A stretch of 64,000 bases of DNA, from NCBI GenBank assembly GCA_949741925.1, contig CATJOY010000056.1, forward strand, positions 1-64,000. Direction: 5' to 3'. This DNA is from an uncultured Desulfovibrionaceae bacterium (lineage in GTDB: Bacteria; Desulfobacterota; Desulfovibrionia; Desulfovibrionales; Desulfovibrionaceae). Both the position numbers and the translations under genes were made by a program. The notes under the pieces were generated by a model that was not told the DNA's origin, ran no database searches, and saw nothing but the letters and a program-made list of their open reading frames with translations. Of the stretch, positions 25,793 through 34,068 are shown piece by piece (the first letter of the stretch is position 1; each line of letters opens with the position of its first letter).

Positions 25793-26956
25793 ATGATAGA
25801 TAAACTCCTCAAGGGCGCGCCCCGGTTTTACGCCTGGCTGGGCCTGCTGGCCTTTATCATTATGATCGGGGCCGGAGCCTATCTCTACCAGCTTCTCTGC
25901 GGCCTCTCAGTGACCGGGCTCTCCCGTAACGTATCCTGGGGCATGTATATTGCCCAGTTCACGTACCTGGTGGGCGTGGCCGCCAGTGCGGTCATGCTGG
26001 TGCTGCCCACCTACTTCCACGGCTTCAAGCCCTTCCGCAAAATGCTTATTCTCGGCGAATTCATGGCCATCGCCGCAGTAATCATGTGCATGCTTTTTAT
26101 CACCGTAGACTTAGGGCAGCCGCAACGGGTGCTCAACGTCATTCTTCATCCCACGCCCCATTCGGTTATGTTCTGGGATATGCTGGTGCTTTCGGGGTAT
26201 CTGCTGCTGAACCTCCTTGTGGGGTGGGTCGGCCTGGAGTGCGAGCAACAAGGTGTTGAGCCGCCCAAGTGGATCAAAAAACTGGTCTACCTCTCGGTTA
26301 TCTGGGCCTTTTCCATCCATACGGTCACGGCCTTTCTATACGCGGGCATTCCGGGCAGGCATTACTGGTTGACCGCCATCATGGCCGCTCGCTTCCTGGC
26401 CTCGGCCTTCTGTTCAGGACCGGCCATTCTGCTTCTGTTAGCGCTGCTGCTGAAACGCCTGACCCGCTTCGACCCCGGCAAGGAAGCCATTAGGGTTTTA
26501 TCCATCATCATCGCCTATGCGATGGCTATCAACATTTTCTTCTATCTGCTGGAAGTCTTCACTGCCTTTTACAGTCAGATTCCCGGTCACATGCACCCGC
26601 TCGCCTTTCTCTTCTCGGGGCATGACGGCCACGGCAACTGGATTAACGGCTGGATGTGGCTGGCCGCCTTTCTGGGTCTTTTCAGTCTGGTGCTGTTGGT
26701 CACCCCTTCTTTGCGCAACAATGAAAAGATTCTGCCCTATGCCCTGGTCATGCTGGTCATCGCTACGTGGATTGATAAGGGATTGGCCCTTCTCTACGCG
26801 GGGTTCAACCCAACTATGTTTGATACCTATACCAACTATGTCCCCTCGCTGACGGAACTGGCCATCTCGCTGGGTGTCTATGCCGTTGGGGCGTTGATTG
26901 TCTCCTGCCTCTGGAAAATTGCCTTGGATGTTAAGAAGGAAGCCGGAACCTTCTAA
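25793..26956 (+). CDS. dsrP: DsrP, NrfD-like membrane subunit
   Basis: The 387-residue protein has about ten transmembrane helices and belongs to the NrfD/PsrC family of quinone-interacting membrane anchors. It is the second membrane module of the Dsr complex and should exchange electrons with the menaquinone pool from the periplasmic side. It starts 12 bases after dsrO with GGAGAGTGTCC ahead of the ATG. A strong terminator follows 22 bases after the stop, ending the operon. Confidence 0.93.
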   Translation: MIDKLLKGAPRFYAWLGLLAFIIMIGAGAYLYQLLCGLSVTGLSRNVSWGMYIAQFTYLVGVAASAVMLVLPTYFHGFKPFRKMLILGEFMAIAAVIMCMLFITVDLGQPQRVLNVILHPTPHSVMFWDMLVLSGYLLLNLLVGWVGLECEQQGVEPPKWIKKLVYLSVIWAFSIHTVTAFLYAGIPGRHYWLTAIMAARFLASAFCSGPAILLLLALLLKRLTRFDPGKEAIRVLSIIIAYAMAINIFFYLLEVFTAFYSQIPGHMHPLAFLFSGHDGHGNWINGWMWLAAFLGLFSLVLLVTPSLRNNEKILPYALVMLVIATWIDKGLALLYAGFNPTMFDTYTNYVPSLTELAISLGVYAVGALIVSCLWKIALDVKKEAGTF

Positions 26957-26978
26957 AAAATGCTCCGGTATGCTCCAC

Positions 26979-27009
26979 CCCCGGAACCTTTGGTTCCGGG
27001 GTTTTTTTT
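26979..27009 (+). terminator. Rho-independent terminator of the dsrMKJOP operon
   Basis: CCCCGGAACC (26979-26988) pairs perfectly with GGTTCCGGGG (26992-27001) around TTT, followed by eight T residues. It is the strongest terminator in the window. Confidence 0.92.
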
Positions 27010-27133
27010 CTCTTATTTCTTGCAACGGGCTTTTGCCGTTATTGCACGAATAATGGCACAGCTCCCGGAGGCCGCCTTGCCTTCGCCTCAGGCAAGATGT
27101 ATATTTTTCCATCTCTGATTTTCAGGAGCACAC

Positions 27134-27916
27134 ATGCGCATCATCAGTCTTTTTGTCCTCTCCTGCCTGCTGTGGGCCTGTTCCCCGGCACTCCACGGCG
27201 TCAGCGGCAGTGCCGTTGTCACAACCTCCTACCCCGGCGCGGCGCTCACCGCGAACGCTCCCCTTACCTTGCAAGGCTGGGGCTCCCGCTGGGTGGCAGT
27301 TGCCAGCGAAAGCCCTTTAGAAAATCCTACATTCTCCATGGATTTTGCCATGTATTCCCCCACCGGCGAAGGGCCGGTTACGCAACATGCCCATGTTTTG
27401 GCAGCCAGGCTCTATGACGGCGACCTATGGCGGTTTGACCTGGAAAACTCTTTAAGCGCGGGCGCATTCAATTACAGCCAGTTTACCGGCAATGACGGCC
27501 GGACCTGGACCATGCAGCTCATGGCGGTTCCCTCAGCCGAGGATTGGTTCAGCGCAATCTGGTTGGAAAACGGACGCCAGGTTCCGGAAACCTGGCTGAC
27601 GGCCCGCTATACGGCCACGCCTGACACAGATCTGCGCCTGGCGGCCGAGTACCGCGAGCCGTGGCCACATTGCCTGGACCCGGATATTGTCCAGACTCCG
27701 GCTAACTACGCCTTTGTGCCACGAGATTGCCTAAAAGACTTTCTTGACAGAGCCCACAATGCTTTCACAGCCTCAGCCTCACCGGGAGAAGTTCAGGAAC
27801 TAAGGGCTCCGGAGGCTTCGCCCTTGGTGATCACTACAGGCCCCTTGGATACCCGGCATATCATCGGAACAGTGAGGAGCAGGGAACCACTCCACCTCTG
27901 GCCGGGCCTTCGATGA
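27134..27916 (+). CDS. Lipoprotein of unknown function (paralog 1)
   Basis: The 260-residue protein has a signal peptide with a lipobox near LLWAC (Cys16) and a mature part rich in beta structure. It contains LTANAPLTLQGWGSRW, MDFAMYSPTGEGPVTQHAHVLAA and EYREPWPHCLD, all of which have counterparts in the next gene's product. The pair may belong to the DUF4851-type lipoproteins of Desulfovibrio, but I am not certain of that name. TTTCAGGAGCACAC precedes the ATG. It has its own position after the dsr terminator. Confidence 0.7.
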   Translation: MRIISLFVLSCLLWACSPALHGVSGSAVVTTSYPGAALTANAPLTLQGWGSRWVAVASESPLENPTFSMDFAMYSPTGEGPVTQHAHVLAARLYDGDLWRFDLENSLSAGAFNYSQFTGNDGRTWTMQLMAVPSAEDWFSAIWLENGRQVPETWLTARYTATPDTDLRLAAEYREPWPHCLDPDIVQTPANYAFVPRDCLKDFLDRAHNAFTASASPGEVQELRAPEASPLVITTGPLDTRHIIGTVRSREPLHLWPGLR

Positions 27917-28096
27917 CCACCTGGCGCGGTCGGAAGCCCCGGCCGCGCCTCGGCAGGCATACGCGCCAAGCGCTCTCTCCTTGCAAGACGAGTGATATGC
28001 CACTTTACCTCGCGGTGGTATGCGTTATACTATAAATGGTCCGTCCGCTTGCAGGCGGTTCCCAAAGGCCGGCCTTCCGGCGAAAACGGAGATACT

Positions 28097-28885
28097 ATGC
28101 AAAGCGCGTTGCGTATGCTGCTTTTCTCTCTCTCCCTTGTGGTTGCCGCCTGTTCTCCTTCCAGAACCGGAATGAACGGCAATACCCTGACCACGAACGC
28201 CAGGCCGTATGTCAGCATGACAGCCAACGCCCCGTTGGCTCTCCAGGGGACGGGCAGGCTTTGGATTAGCGGCGAAGTAACCTCTAAACTTTCCACCCCC
28301 CTGGTTTCCTTGGACTATGCTCTTTTTTCGGACAACGCTTCCGGTCCGGTAACCAATTCCGCTCATATCTTCCTGGCAAAAATCCAGGATTCGACCGCCT
28401 GGTACTTCACCCCTGATTCCTGGCCGCTGTGTGGTATCGTGGCCTCGGGCCTGACCCTGGGAGCGGATGTTCTTCCCTGGCCTTCCCGGATCATCAAAAC
28501 GCCGGCGGCCGGCGACTGGATTAGCGAGATGTGGCGGGCCAACGGCCGCAACGTGCCGGAATACTGGATCGTCAAGCGCTGGGCGGCCATCCTTGACAGC
28601 GACACAAAAGCCATCATGGAATACCGCGAGCCCTGGCCTGACTGTCTGGAAGAATACCTGCCCGGCAGCATTATGTTCAGCGGCGACAACGGACAATGCC
28701 TACACCACTTCCTTAAGCGTTCCGCAGAGGCCTTCAGCGTCGGTTTTGAACCGGCGGCCTTCCCGAACGGCTCTTCCCTCCCCCCAGGCCTCAAGCCCAG
28801 CGGCACCATGCCCGCAACCAAGAACCTTATCGGTGAAATCAGTCGGTATGCTGCCGGCGGCGATAACGACTCGTGGGAACCGTAA
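28097..28885 (+). CDS. Lipoprotein of unknown function (paralog 2)
   Basis: The 262-residue lipoprotein has its lipobox at VVAAC (Cys19). Its motifs SMTANAPLALQGTGRLW, LDYALFSDNASGPVTNSAHIFLA and MEYREPWPDCLEEYL align with paralog 1 throughout, so the two arose by tandem duplication and diverged. ATG 28097 follows GGAGATACT; the frame is open 35 codons upstream. The E1-like gene follows after 35 bases on the same strand, which suggests cotranscription. No function is known to me. Confidence 0.7.
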   Translation: MQSALRMLLFSLSLVVAACSPSRTGMNGNTLTTNARPYVSMTANAPLALQGTGRLWISGEVTSKLSTPLVSLDYALFSDNASGPVTNSAHIFLAKIQDSTAWYFTPDSWPLCGIVASGLTLGADVLPWPSRIIKTPAAGDWISEMWRANGRNVPEYWIVKRWAAILDSDTKAIMEYREPWPDCLEEYLPGSIMFSGDNGQCLHHFLKRSAEAFSVGFEPAAFPNGSSLPPGLKPSGTMPATKNLIGEISRYAAGGDNDSWEP

Positions 28886-28920
28886 GCGCTGCCGCCTGCT
28901 ATTCTTAGGGGTAAAAGAGC

Positions 28921-29784
28921 ATGAAAGACACTGAACCCTTGCTTTATGACGCAAATTTGCCCGCTAAGCCGGCTCCCCTGAGTACACTGCATCACAATGA
29001 CGGCGGTCGCTCCGGCACACCGGATATGCCTACTCTATCCGCGTTGGCCCGGCGCACAGGGCAAACGCGGTTGCAAACCATGATCTCCTATCTGGAAAAC
29101 AATCGCTGGCCCCGCAGATTTATAGCGAACCGCTCCTTTTTCTCCGCCGCAGACCAGATCCGTTTGCTCAAAAGCACTGTGGCCGTTATGGGCCTGGGCA
29201 AGCGCGGCGGCATGGTTGCCCTTCTGCTCGCCCGCTACGGCATCGGCAAATTTATCCTCTGCGATCAAGAGCGCTTCACCGAGGAAAACCTAACCGGACA
29301 ACACCTGTGCAGCGAACAGTGTATAGGCATGAACAAGGCCTGCGTCTCCCGTGACGAACTTTTGCGTATCGCTTCGCACGCCGAGTATTCCTGCTTTTCC
29401 GGCTTCAGCGATTCCGCCCATCTCGCGGCCATCCTTCAAGGCGCGGATGTGGTCATCGATTGCCTGGGAAAAAGTAAAGACCGGCCCTTGCTCCACAACG
29501 CCGCCTTGAGCATGGGGATGACTCTCATCCACAGTTCCGCCAAAGAACGGGATGGCTTTGTTCTGATCAGCGCCCCGGAACGGCAAACCGTTACAAGATT
29601 CTACGGTACGCCGACCTACTCACCGGAGAACAGCCCGAACCTCCTTTCCGATATCCCCAACCTTGGCCCGGCCTTTATAGGAGGTCTTCAGGCCCATGCC
29701 GCCATCAAAACCATATTGCGGCAAGAGGGGACAACTGCTTCTTTCCCCCTTGATCTGCCTGATCTCGAATATTTTGCCCTGTAA
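28921..29784 (+). CDS. E1-like ThiF-fold protein
   Basis: The 287-residue protein has an unassigned, polar 75-residue N-terminus. A Rossmann domain of the ThiF/MoeB/HesA type follows: VMGLGKRGGMVALLLARYG (GxGxxG, about 90-108), CDQERFTEENLTGQH (the acidic nucleotide-binding loop) and DCLGKSKDRPLLHN. E1 enzymes adenylate the C-terminus of a ubiquitin-like or sulfur-carrier protein. The CxxC zinc pairs of MoeB are absent, and no small Gly-Gly carrier gene is adjacent. It therefore resembles TcdA-like or orphan E1 proteins. Substrate unknown. Confidence 0.72.
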   Translation: MKDTEPLLYDANLPAKPAPLSTLHHNDGGRSGTPDMPTLSALARRTGQTRLQTMISYLENNRWPRRFIANRSFFSAADQIRLLKSTVAVMGLGKRGGMVALLLARYGIGKFILCDQERFTEENLTGQHLCSEQCIGMNKACVSRDELLRIASHAEYSCFSGFSDSAHLAAILQGADVVIDCLGKSKDRPLLHNAALSMGMTLIHSSAKERDGFVLISAPERQTVTRFYGTPTYSPENSPNLLSDIPNLGPAFIGGLQAHAAIKTILRQEGTTASFPLDLPDLEYFAL

Positions 29785-29973
29785 ACACAACAACCTCGCC
29801 CCCGATACCCGGCATCGCCGGATTATAGGGGCGCATGCCGCGGTTGCATTTTGTTTCCTGATCATGAAAAAGACGTAGCGGAACCTGGAGAAACGTTCCA
29901 CAGCCGGATCCGGCAATGGTCCACGCCCCCCAAGCCCAAGCAACAAGAACTCTTGTCTCATGCGGCAATTTGG

Positions 29974-30001
29974 TTTACGAAAACCGCTGCACCAATATAC
30001 T
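29974..30001 (+). promoter_or_regulatory. Sigma-70-type promoter of ilvE
   Basis: TTTACG (29974-29979), a 16-base spacer, then TATACT (29996-30001). Transcription would start near 30008, leaving a short leader with CCGGAGG before the ATG at 30033. Confidence 0.5.
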
Positions 30002-30032
30002 GTTTTTTTATTGGAAACCGGAGGCATTGAGT

Positions 30033-31112
30033 ATGAACATCAGCTACAAACTTCTCGATACATCCAAACGCGGCTCCCTCCCTTCGGGAGACCTTCCGTT
30101 CGGCGCGTTGCGCACCGACCACATGTTTGTGGCCGATTACCATGACGGCGAATGGCATGATCCCCGCATTGTGCCTTACGGCCCCTTTGAGATTCTGCCT
30201 GGAGCCATGTGCCTGCACTACGGTCAAACCCTTTTTGAAGGCATCAAAGCATTCCCCCATCCGGATGGCGAAATCTATCTTTTCCGGGGTGATGAAAATA
30301 TCAAACGCCTGAACCATTCCGCCCGTATCATGCTGATGCCGGAAGTTCCGGCCGAACTCCAGATGGAAGGCATGATGCGTCTGCTGGACATCGAACGGAA
30401 TTGGTGCCCCAAAGAACATGAATCATCTATGTACGTCCGCCCCTTCATGTTTGCCACGCAGGATTCTCTGGGGGTGAAAGCAAGCGCGAGCTATACCTAC
30501 TGCGTCATGCTCTCTCCCTCCGGTCCTTACTATAAAGGCGGCTTCTCCAAGGCCCTGCGCTTGCTGATCACAAAGCAGTACCACCGCGCTGTTTCCGGAG
30601 GCACGGGGTCTTCCAAGTGCGGCGGCAACTATGGCGCATCGCTCAGAGCTCAGGCATACGCGGCCACTAAAGGTTGCTCCCAAGTGCTCTACCTCGATGC
30701 CGCCAACAAGTACATTGAAGAAGTGGGCACCATGAACCACTACCATGTTATGAAGGACGGCACTTTTATTATTCCGGAATTCAACGATTCCATCCTGCGT
30801 TCCGTCACCTCGCTTTCGGTGCTGGAATTGGGGCAGGCCGGGATCATCAAAGCCAGAACCGAGCACATTGCCCTGGATGATTTCCTGGCCGGTCTGAAAT
30901 CCGGCGATATTATCGAAGCCGGCGGCTTCGGCACCGCGGCCGTCGTCAGCCCTGTGGGCACCTATCTTCTGGAAGACGGCACGGAAATCACTGTGGGCGA
31001 TGGCGGTATAGGCAAACATTCCCGGGATCTGTACACCTATTACAGTGGCATCCAAACCGGCAGGCAGGCTGCGCCCCAAGGCTGGCTGCTCAAAGTGCCC
31101 CGCTATGTATAA
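30033..31112 (+). CDS. ilvE: Branched-chain amino acid aminotransferase
   Basis: This 359-residue fold-type IV aminotransferase performs the last step of Leu, Ile and Val synthesis. Class signatures include LHYGQTLFEGIKAF, RPFMFATQDSLGV, GGTGSSKCGGNYGASL followed by the PLP-handling LYLDAANKYIEEVGTMN segment, and SPVGTYLLEDG. The protein is of the longer (about 360-residue) class II type. ATG 30033 follows CCGGAGGCATTGAGT. ridA follows after 75 bases. This is the common ilvE-ridA arrangement, since RidA removes enamines produced in branched-chain metabolism. Confidence 0.93.
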   Translation: MNISYKLLDTSKRGSLPSGDLPFGALRTDHMFVADYHDGEWHDPRIVPYGPFEILPGAMCLHYGQTLFEGIKAFPHPDGEIYLFRGDENIKRLNHSARIMLMPEVPAELQMEGMMRLLDIERNWCPKEHESSMYVRPFMFATQDSLGVKASASYTYCVMLSPSGPYYKGGFSKALRLLITKQYHRAVSGGTGSSKCGGNYGASLRAQAYAATKGCSQVLYLDAANKYIEEVGTMNHYHVMKDGTFIIPEFNDSILRSVTSLSVLELGQAGIIKARTEHIALDDFLAGLKSGDIIEAGGFGTAAVVSPVGTYLLEDGTEITVGDGGIGKHSRDLYTYYSGIQTGRQAAPQGWLLKVPRYV

Positions 31113-31187
31113 TTGTTGCCCTGCCGGAACAGGCGGGGTATGTATATGCCTGAGGCATGTAGACGTTTAAATATCAAGGAGCATACT

Positions 31188-31568
31188 ATGGCAGAAGTCA
31201 TCCACAGCCCCAAAGCGCCCGACGCCATCGGCCCCTATGTGCAAGCGCAGGCGACGGAATCCCTGATCTTCACATCAGGTCAGATCGGCATTAAAAACGG
31301 CGAACTTCCCGCTGATTTTGAAGAGCAGGCTCGCAATGTTTTGGAAAACATCAAAGCAGTGCTCGAAGCCGGCGGAAGCAGCTTGGACAAGGTAATCAAA
31401 TCATTGGTCTTTTTGAAAAATATGGACGATTTCAACAAGTTCAACGCTCTCTACGCAGAGTACTTCGCAGCCCCCTGCCCGGCTCGTTCCTGCGTGGAAG
31501 TGGGCAGACTTCCCAAGGATGCCTTGGTCGAAATGGAAGTAATCGCCGAACGCTGGCATGTAAAATAA
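31188..31568 (+). CDS. ridA: RidA, 2-iminobutanoate/2-iminopropanoate deaminase
   Basis: This 126-residue canonical RidA has the start SPKAPDAIGPYVQA, then LIFTSGQIG, QARNVLENIKAVLEAGGSSLDKVIK and PARSCVEVGRLPKDALVEME. The conserved Arg (PARSCVEV) and Glu (VEMEVIAE) of the active site are present. It hydrolyses reactive enamines from threonine/serine dehydratase reactions. ATG 31188 follows AAGGAGCATACT. It sits behind ilvE and before a hairpin terminator. Confidence 0.92.
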   Translation: MAEVIHSPKAPDAIGPYVQAQATESLIFTSGQIGIKNGELPADFEEQARNVLENIKAVLEAGGSSLDKVIKSLVFLKNMDDFNKFNALYAEYFAAPCPARSCVEVGRLPKDALVEMEVIAERWHVK

Positions 31569-32025
31569 ACTCTGATAGAATGTTCTAATGACGGCGCGCA
31601 GTCAAGAGGCTGCGCGCCGTTTGTCACGTTGAAGCTCTCACCACCCCTTCGTTTCAGCCCGAGGCGCCTTTTCCTTGTTTTTTCCGACTGACAACGCCAA
31701 GAGATAAGAGGGCTTTCAGGAAAAATTTATTTGGAGACAGCCCCGGGGCAGGTTCTCCCTCCCAAAACGTGCAAACCGGCCTCTGCCGGCATCCCCGGGC
31801 ATTGCCAAATCCCCAAAGACAGTTTATAAGAAAGAGAGCTTTTTGTGCTTACGTTTTCCGCTTCATAGCGGGTAAAGTCACTATGGCAATCTTACGGGTT
31901 TTGTTGCTTTAGCTCACAAGGCCCGGCATTATATGAATAAAGAGTACTGTAAAAAATGCTCTGCTGCACATTTTATACAGGCGCTCCCGAGTGTGTAACA
32001 CAGCAACGGACGCAGGGGATCTCGT
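31569..32025. other. Gap between ridA and the HD-GYP gene
   Basis: After the hairpin at 31591-31620 there is no supportable gene. Segment 31708-31732 (GAGGGCTTTCAGGAAAAATTT) resembles the proximal end of the dispersed repeat. GTTTTTTCCGACTGAC at 31677-31692 repeats exactly at 20678-20693. A possible promoter for the HD-GYP gene is TTGCTT (31904-31909), a 17-base spacer, CATTAT (31927-31932). Confidence 0.45.
31591..31622 (+). terminator. Hairpin terminator after ridA
   Basis: ACGGCGCGCAG (31591-31601) pairs perfectly with CTGCGCGCCGT (31610-31620) across an 8-base loop, then TTGT. It is strong in stem and weak in U tract. Confidence 0.65.
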
Positions 32026-33126
32026 GTGGAATATGAAACTCCGATCAAACCTACTATTCTGGTTGTAGACGATACGCCGGATAACATAACGCTTTTATGC
32101 GCCCTTCTCGGTGACCAATACAAAAACAAGGTAGCAACCAGCGGCCAGCGGGCGCTCAAAATAGCTTTTGCCGAACCGCATCCCGACCTTATCCTCCTGG
32201 ACATCATGATGCCCGATATGGATGGCTACGAAGTTTGCCGTGAGCTTAAGGCAAACCCTGCTACCGCCAATATACCGGTCATTTTCCTCACCGCGAAAAG
32301 CCAGGATGAAGATGAAACCCGCGGTTTTGAATTCGGCGCTGTGGATTACATCACCAAGCCCATCAACCCGCCTATCCTCATGGCCCGGGTTCAGACACAT
32401 ATTGCCCTCAAGCACGCCAGATCAACCCTGGAACGGCAAAACGAACGGCTGGACCAACAAGTCAAGCAGCGAACCCGTCAGCTTGAATCGCTTCAGGATG
32501 CATTAATCATCTCCATGGCCTCGTTGGCGGAAACTCGCGATAACGAGACAGGGCACCATATCCGCCGTACCCAATACTATATCCGCGAATTGGCGCAGAG
32601 CTTGCGCGACAACCCCCGTTTTTCCTCTCTGGATGATAAGACCATAGACTTGATTTATAAATCGGCGCCTTTGCATGATATCGGAAAAGTGGGCGTGCCG
32701 GATCGTATTCTTCTTAAGCCCGGCCGCTTGACGCCTGAGGAATTTGAGGCCATGAAGCGCCACACCATCTATGGCCGCGATACCTTGGTGACTGCGGAAA
32801 AGACGCTGGGCACGACGGAAAACTTTCTCAGCGTAGCCAAGGATATAGCCTATTACCACCATGAGAAATGGGATGGTTCCGGGTATCCTGAGGGCATTTG
32901 CGGGGATGCCATTCCTGTTGCCGCCCGGCTCATGGCTCTGGTGGATGTCTATGATGCCTTGATTAGCCGCAGGCCCTATAAAGAACCACTTTCTCATGCG
33001 CAGGCCGTTGAGATTATCGTCAAAGGCGCAGGTGCCCACTTCGACCCGGATATTGTTGACGGCTTCCTGCGTACTCAGGATTTTTTTGCTGATATGGCCC
33101 TGCGTTACGCCGACGCATTGGAATAA
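32026..33126 (+). CDS. Response regulator with HD-GYP c-di-GMP phosphodiesterase domain
   Basis: The 366-residue protein has an N-terminal receiver domain (1-125; acidic pocket LVVDD, phospho-acceptor D59 in LLDIMMPDMDG, and the switch Lys in TKPIN). A coiled linker and an RpfG-type HD-GYP domain follow. Visible HD-GYP marks are HDIGKVGVPDRIL, the HHEKWDGSGYPEG box, and VDVYDALISRRPYK. It should hydrolyse c-di-GMP in response to phosphorylation by an unlinked kinase. Translation likely begins at GTG 32026 after AGGGGATCTC. cbiK follows after 19 bases. Confidence 0.92.
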   Translation: MEYETPIKPTILVVDDTPDNITLLCALLGDQYKNKVATSGQRALKIAFAEPHPDLILLDIMMPDMDGYEVCRELKANPATANIPVIFLTAKSQDEDETRGFEFGAVDYITKPINPPILMARVQTHIALKHARSTLERQNERLDQQVKQRTRQLESLQDALIISMASLAETRDNETGHHIRRTQYYIRELAQSLRDNPRFSSLDDKTIDLIYKSAPLHDIGKVGVPDRILLKPGRLTPEEFEAMKRHTIYGRDTLVTAEKTLGTTENFLSVAKDIAYYHHEKWDGSGYPEGICGDAIPVAARLMALVDVYDALISRRPYKEPLSHAQAVEIIVKGAGAHFDPDIVDGFLRTQDFFADMALRYADALE

Positions 33127-33145
33127 ACGATCTCACCTCACAACC

Positions 33146-33928
33146 ATGGATCAGCGGATTCCGGGCATTATTCTTGCTGCTTTCGGAACTGCCCGGCCCC
33201 GGTGTCTTTCGGTGCTTGAGGGCTTCGCAGCCCGGGCCAGAGCCCGGTTTCCCGGGGTTCCTCTTGCCTGGGCTTTCAGCGCCCATTTTCTCGGACGGGA
33301 GGGGAGCAAGAGATGGCCAAGCCTGGAAAGCGCCTGCCGAGATTTGACCGCCTATGGCGTTCAAGCTCTTGTTGTTCAACCACTGCACTGTATCCCCGGG
33401 GCCGAGCACGCCTCCCTGAAGAACCGGCTTAACCATCTGAAAAGCGTTGTGCCCGGCCCCGTGGTCTTGGGCTCTCCCCTACTGCGCAATGAAGACGATG
33501 CCCAAGACCTGGCTCTTCTCATGCACGGCCTCACCCCTCCGGATGATCCAGAGGAAATACGGCTCTGGGTCGGGCACGGCAGCAGCCACACCGGTTCGCA
33601 AGGCTACCGGCAACTCGCCGCCGCCATGGAGGCGGTTTCTCCCCGACTCCTGCTTGCTGAACTTCGCCCGGCAGAGAGCTTTGACCACACCCTGGAACGA
33701 CTGCGCCGCAAGCACTGCAAACGAGTCATGCTGCTCCCTTTCTTTTCTCTGACCGGCCTCCACGCAAACCGCGACCTCGGCGGAAACTGCCCGGAATCTT
33801 GGAAGATGCGGCTGGAACGCCACGGCGTTCATGTGCGCTTTATCCCCAAAGGGATGCTGGAATATCCCGAATTTTCCTCGCTCTGGCTCAACAGACTATC
33901 TGAGGCCCTAAAGGGCCTTTTCTCGTAA
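33146..33928 (+). CDS. cbiK: Sirohydrochlorin cobalt/iron chelatase, CbiK type
   Basis: The 260-residue class II chelatase inserts Co2+ or Fe2+ into sirohydrochlorin for cobalamin or siroheme. The start IILAAFGTARP, the central VGHGSSHTGSQGYRQL with metal-site His, and LPFFSLTGLHANRDLGG with the second His match CbiK. No signal peptide is present, so this is the cytoplasmic form rather than the periplasmic CbiK-P known from Desulfovibrio. Siroheme supply suits a sulfite reducer. No ribosome site is obvious. A hairpin (AGGCCCT/AGGGCCT, then TTTTCTC) overlaps its last codons. Confidence 0.87.
   Translation: MDQRIPGIILAAFGTARPRCLSVLEGFAARARARFPGVPLAWAFSAHFLGREGSKRWPSLESACRDLTAYGVQALVVQPLHCIPGAEHASLKNRLNHLKSVVPGPVVLGSPLLRNEDDAQDLALLMHGLTPPDDPEEIRLWVGHGSSHTGSQGYRQLAAAMEAVSPRLLLAELRPAESFDHTLERLRRKHCKRVMLLPFFSLTGLHANRDLGGNCPESWKMRLERHGVHVRFIPKGMLEYPEFSSLWLNRLSEALKGLFS
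33903..33925 (+). terminator. Terminator-like hairpin overlapping the cbiK 3' end
   Basis: AGGCCCT (33903-33909) pairs with AGGGCCT (33912-33918), followed by TTTCTC. It lies in the last codons of cbiK and ends transcription of the HD-GYP/cbiK pair. Confidence 0.45.
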
Positions 33929-34039
33929 ATTTTTCCTGCCAAGCCACCATTTTCAGATGCAAAGCAGCGCCCCGCTTCGGCAATAGCCACGTTCAAAGCG
34001 CCTCAGCCCTGGTTGACTATGATTTTTTTTACTGTTATT

Positions 34040-34068
34040 TGGCATACCAAATGGAGTTTGGTATGCCA
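34040..34068 (+). promoter_or_regulatory. Perfect 12-bp operator overlapping the gntR start
   Basis: TGGCATACCAAA (34040-34051) and TTTGGTATGCCA (34057-34068) form a perfect inverted repeat with a 5-base spacer. The core TGGTATGCCA has the shape of GntR/FadR-family operators (TGGTxxxACCA-like). It covers the candidate start codons of the regulator, with a TTGACT box just upstream (34013-34018). This strongly suggests autorepression. No second copy was seen before tctC. Confidence 0.82.

Noticed and set aside
33127-33145. Cobalamin riboswitch near cbiK
   Set aside because: The gap before cbiK is 19 bases and has no room for one; none of the recognisable riboswitch core was seen upstream of the HD-GYP gene.
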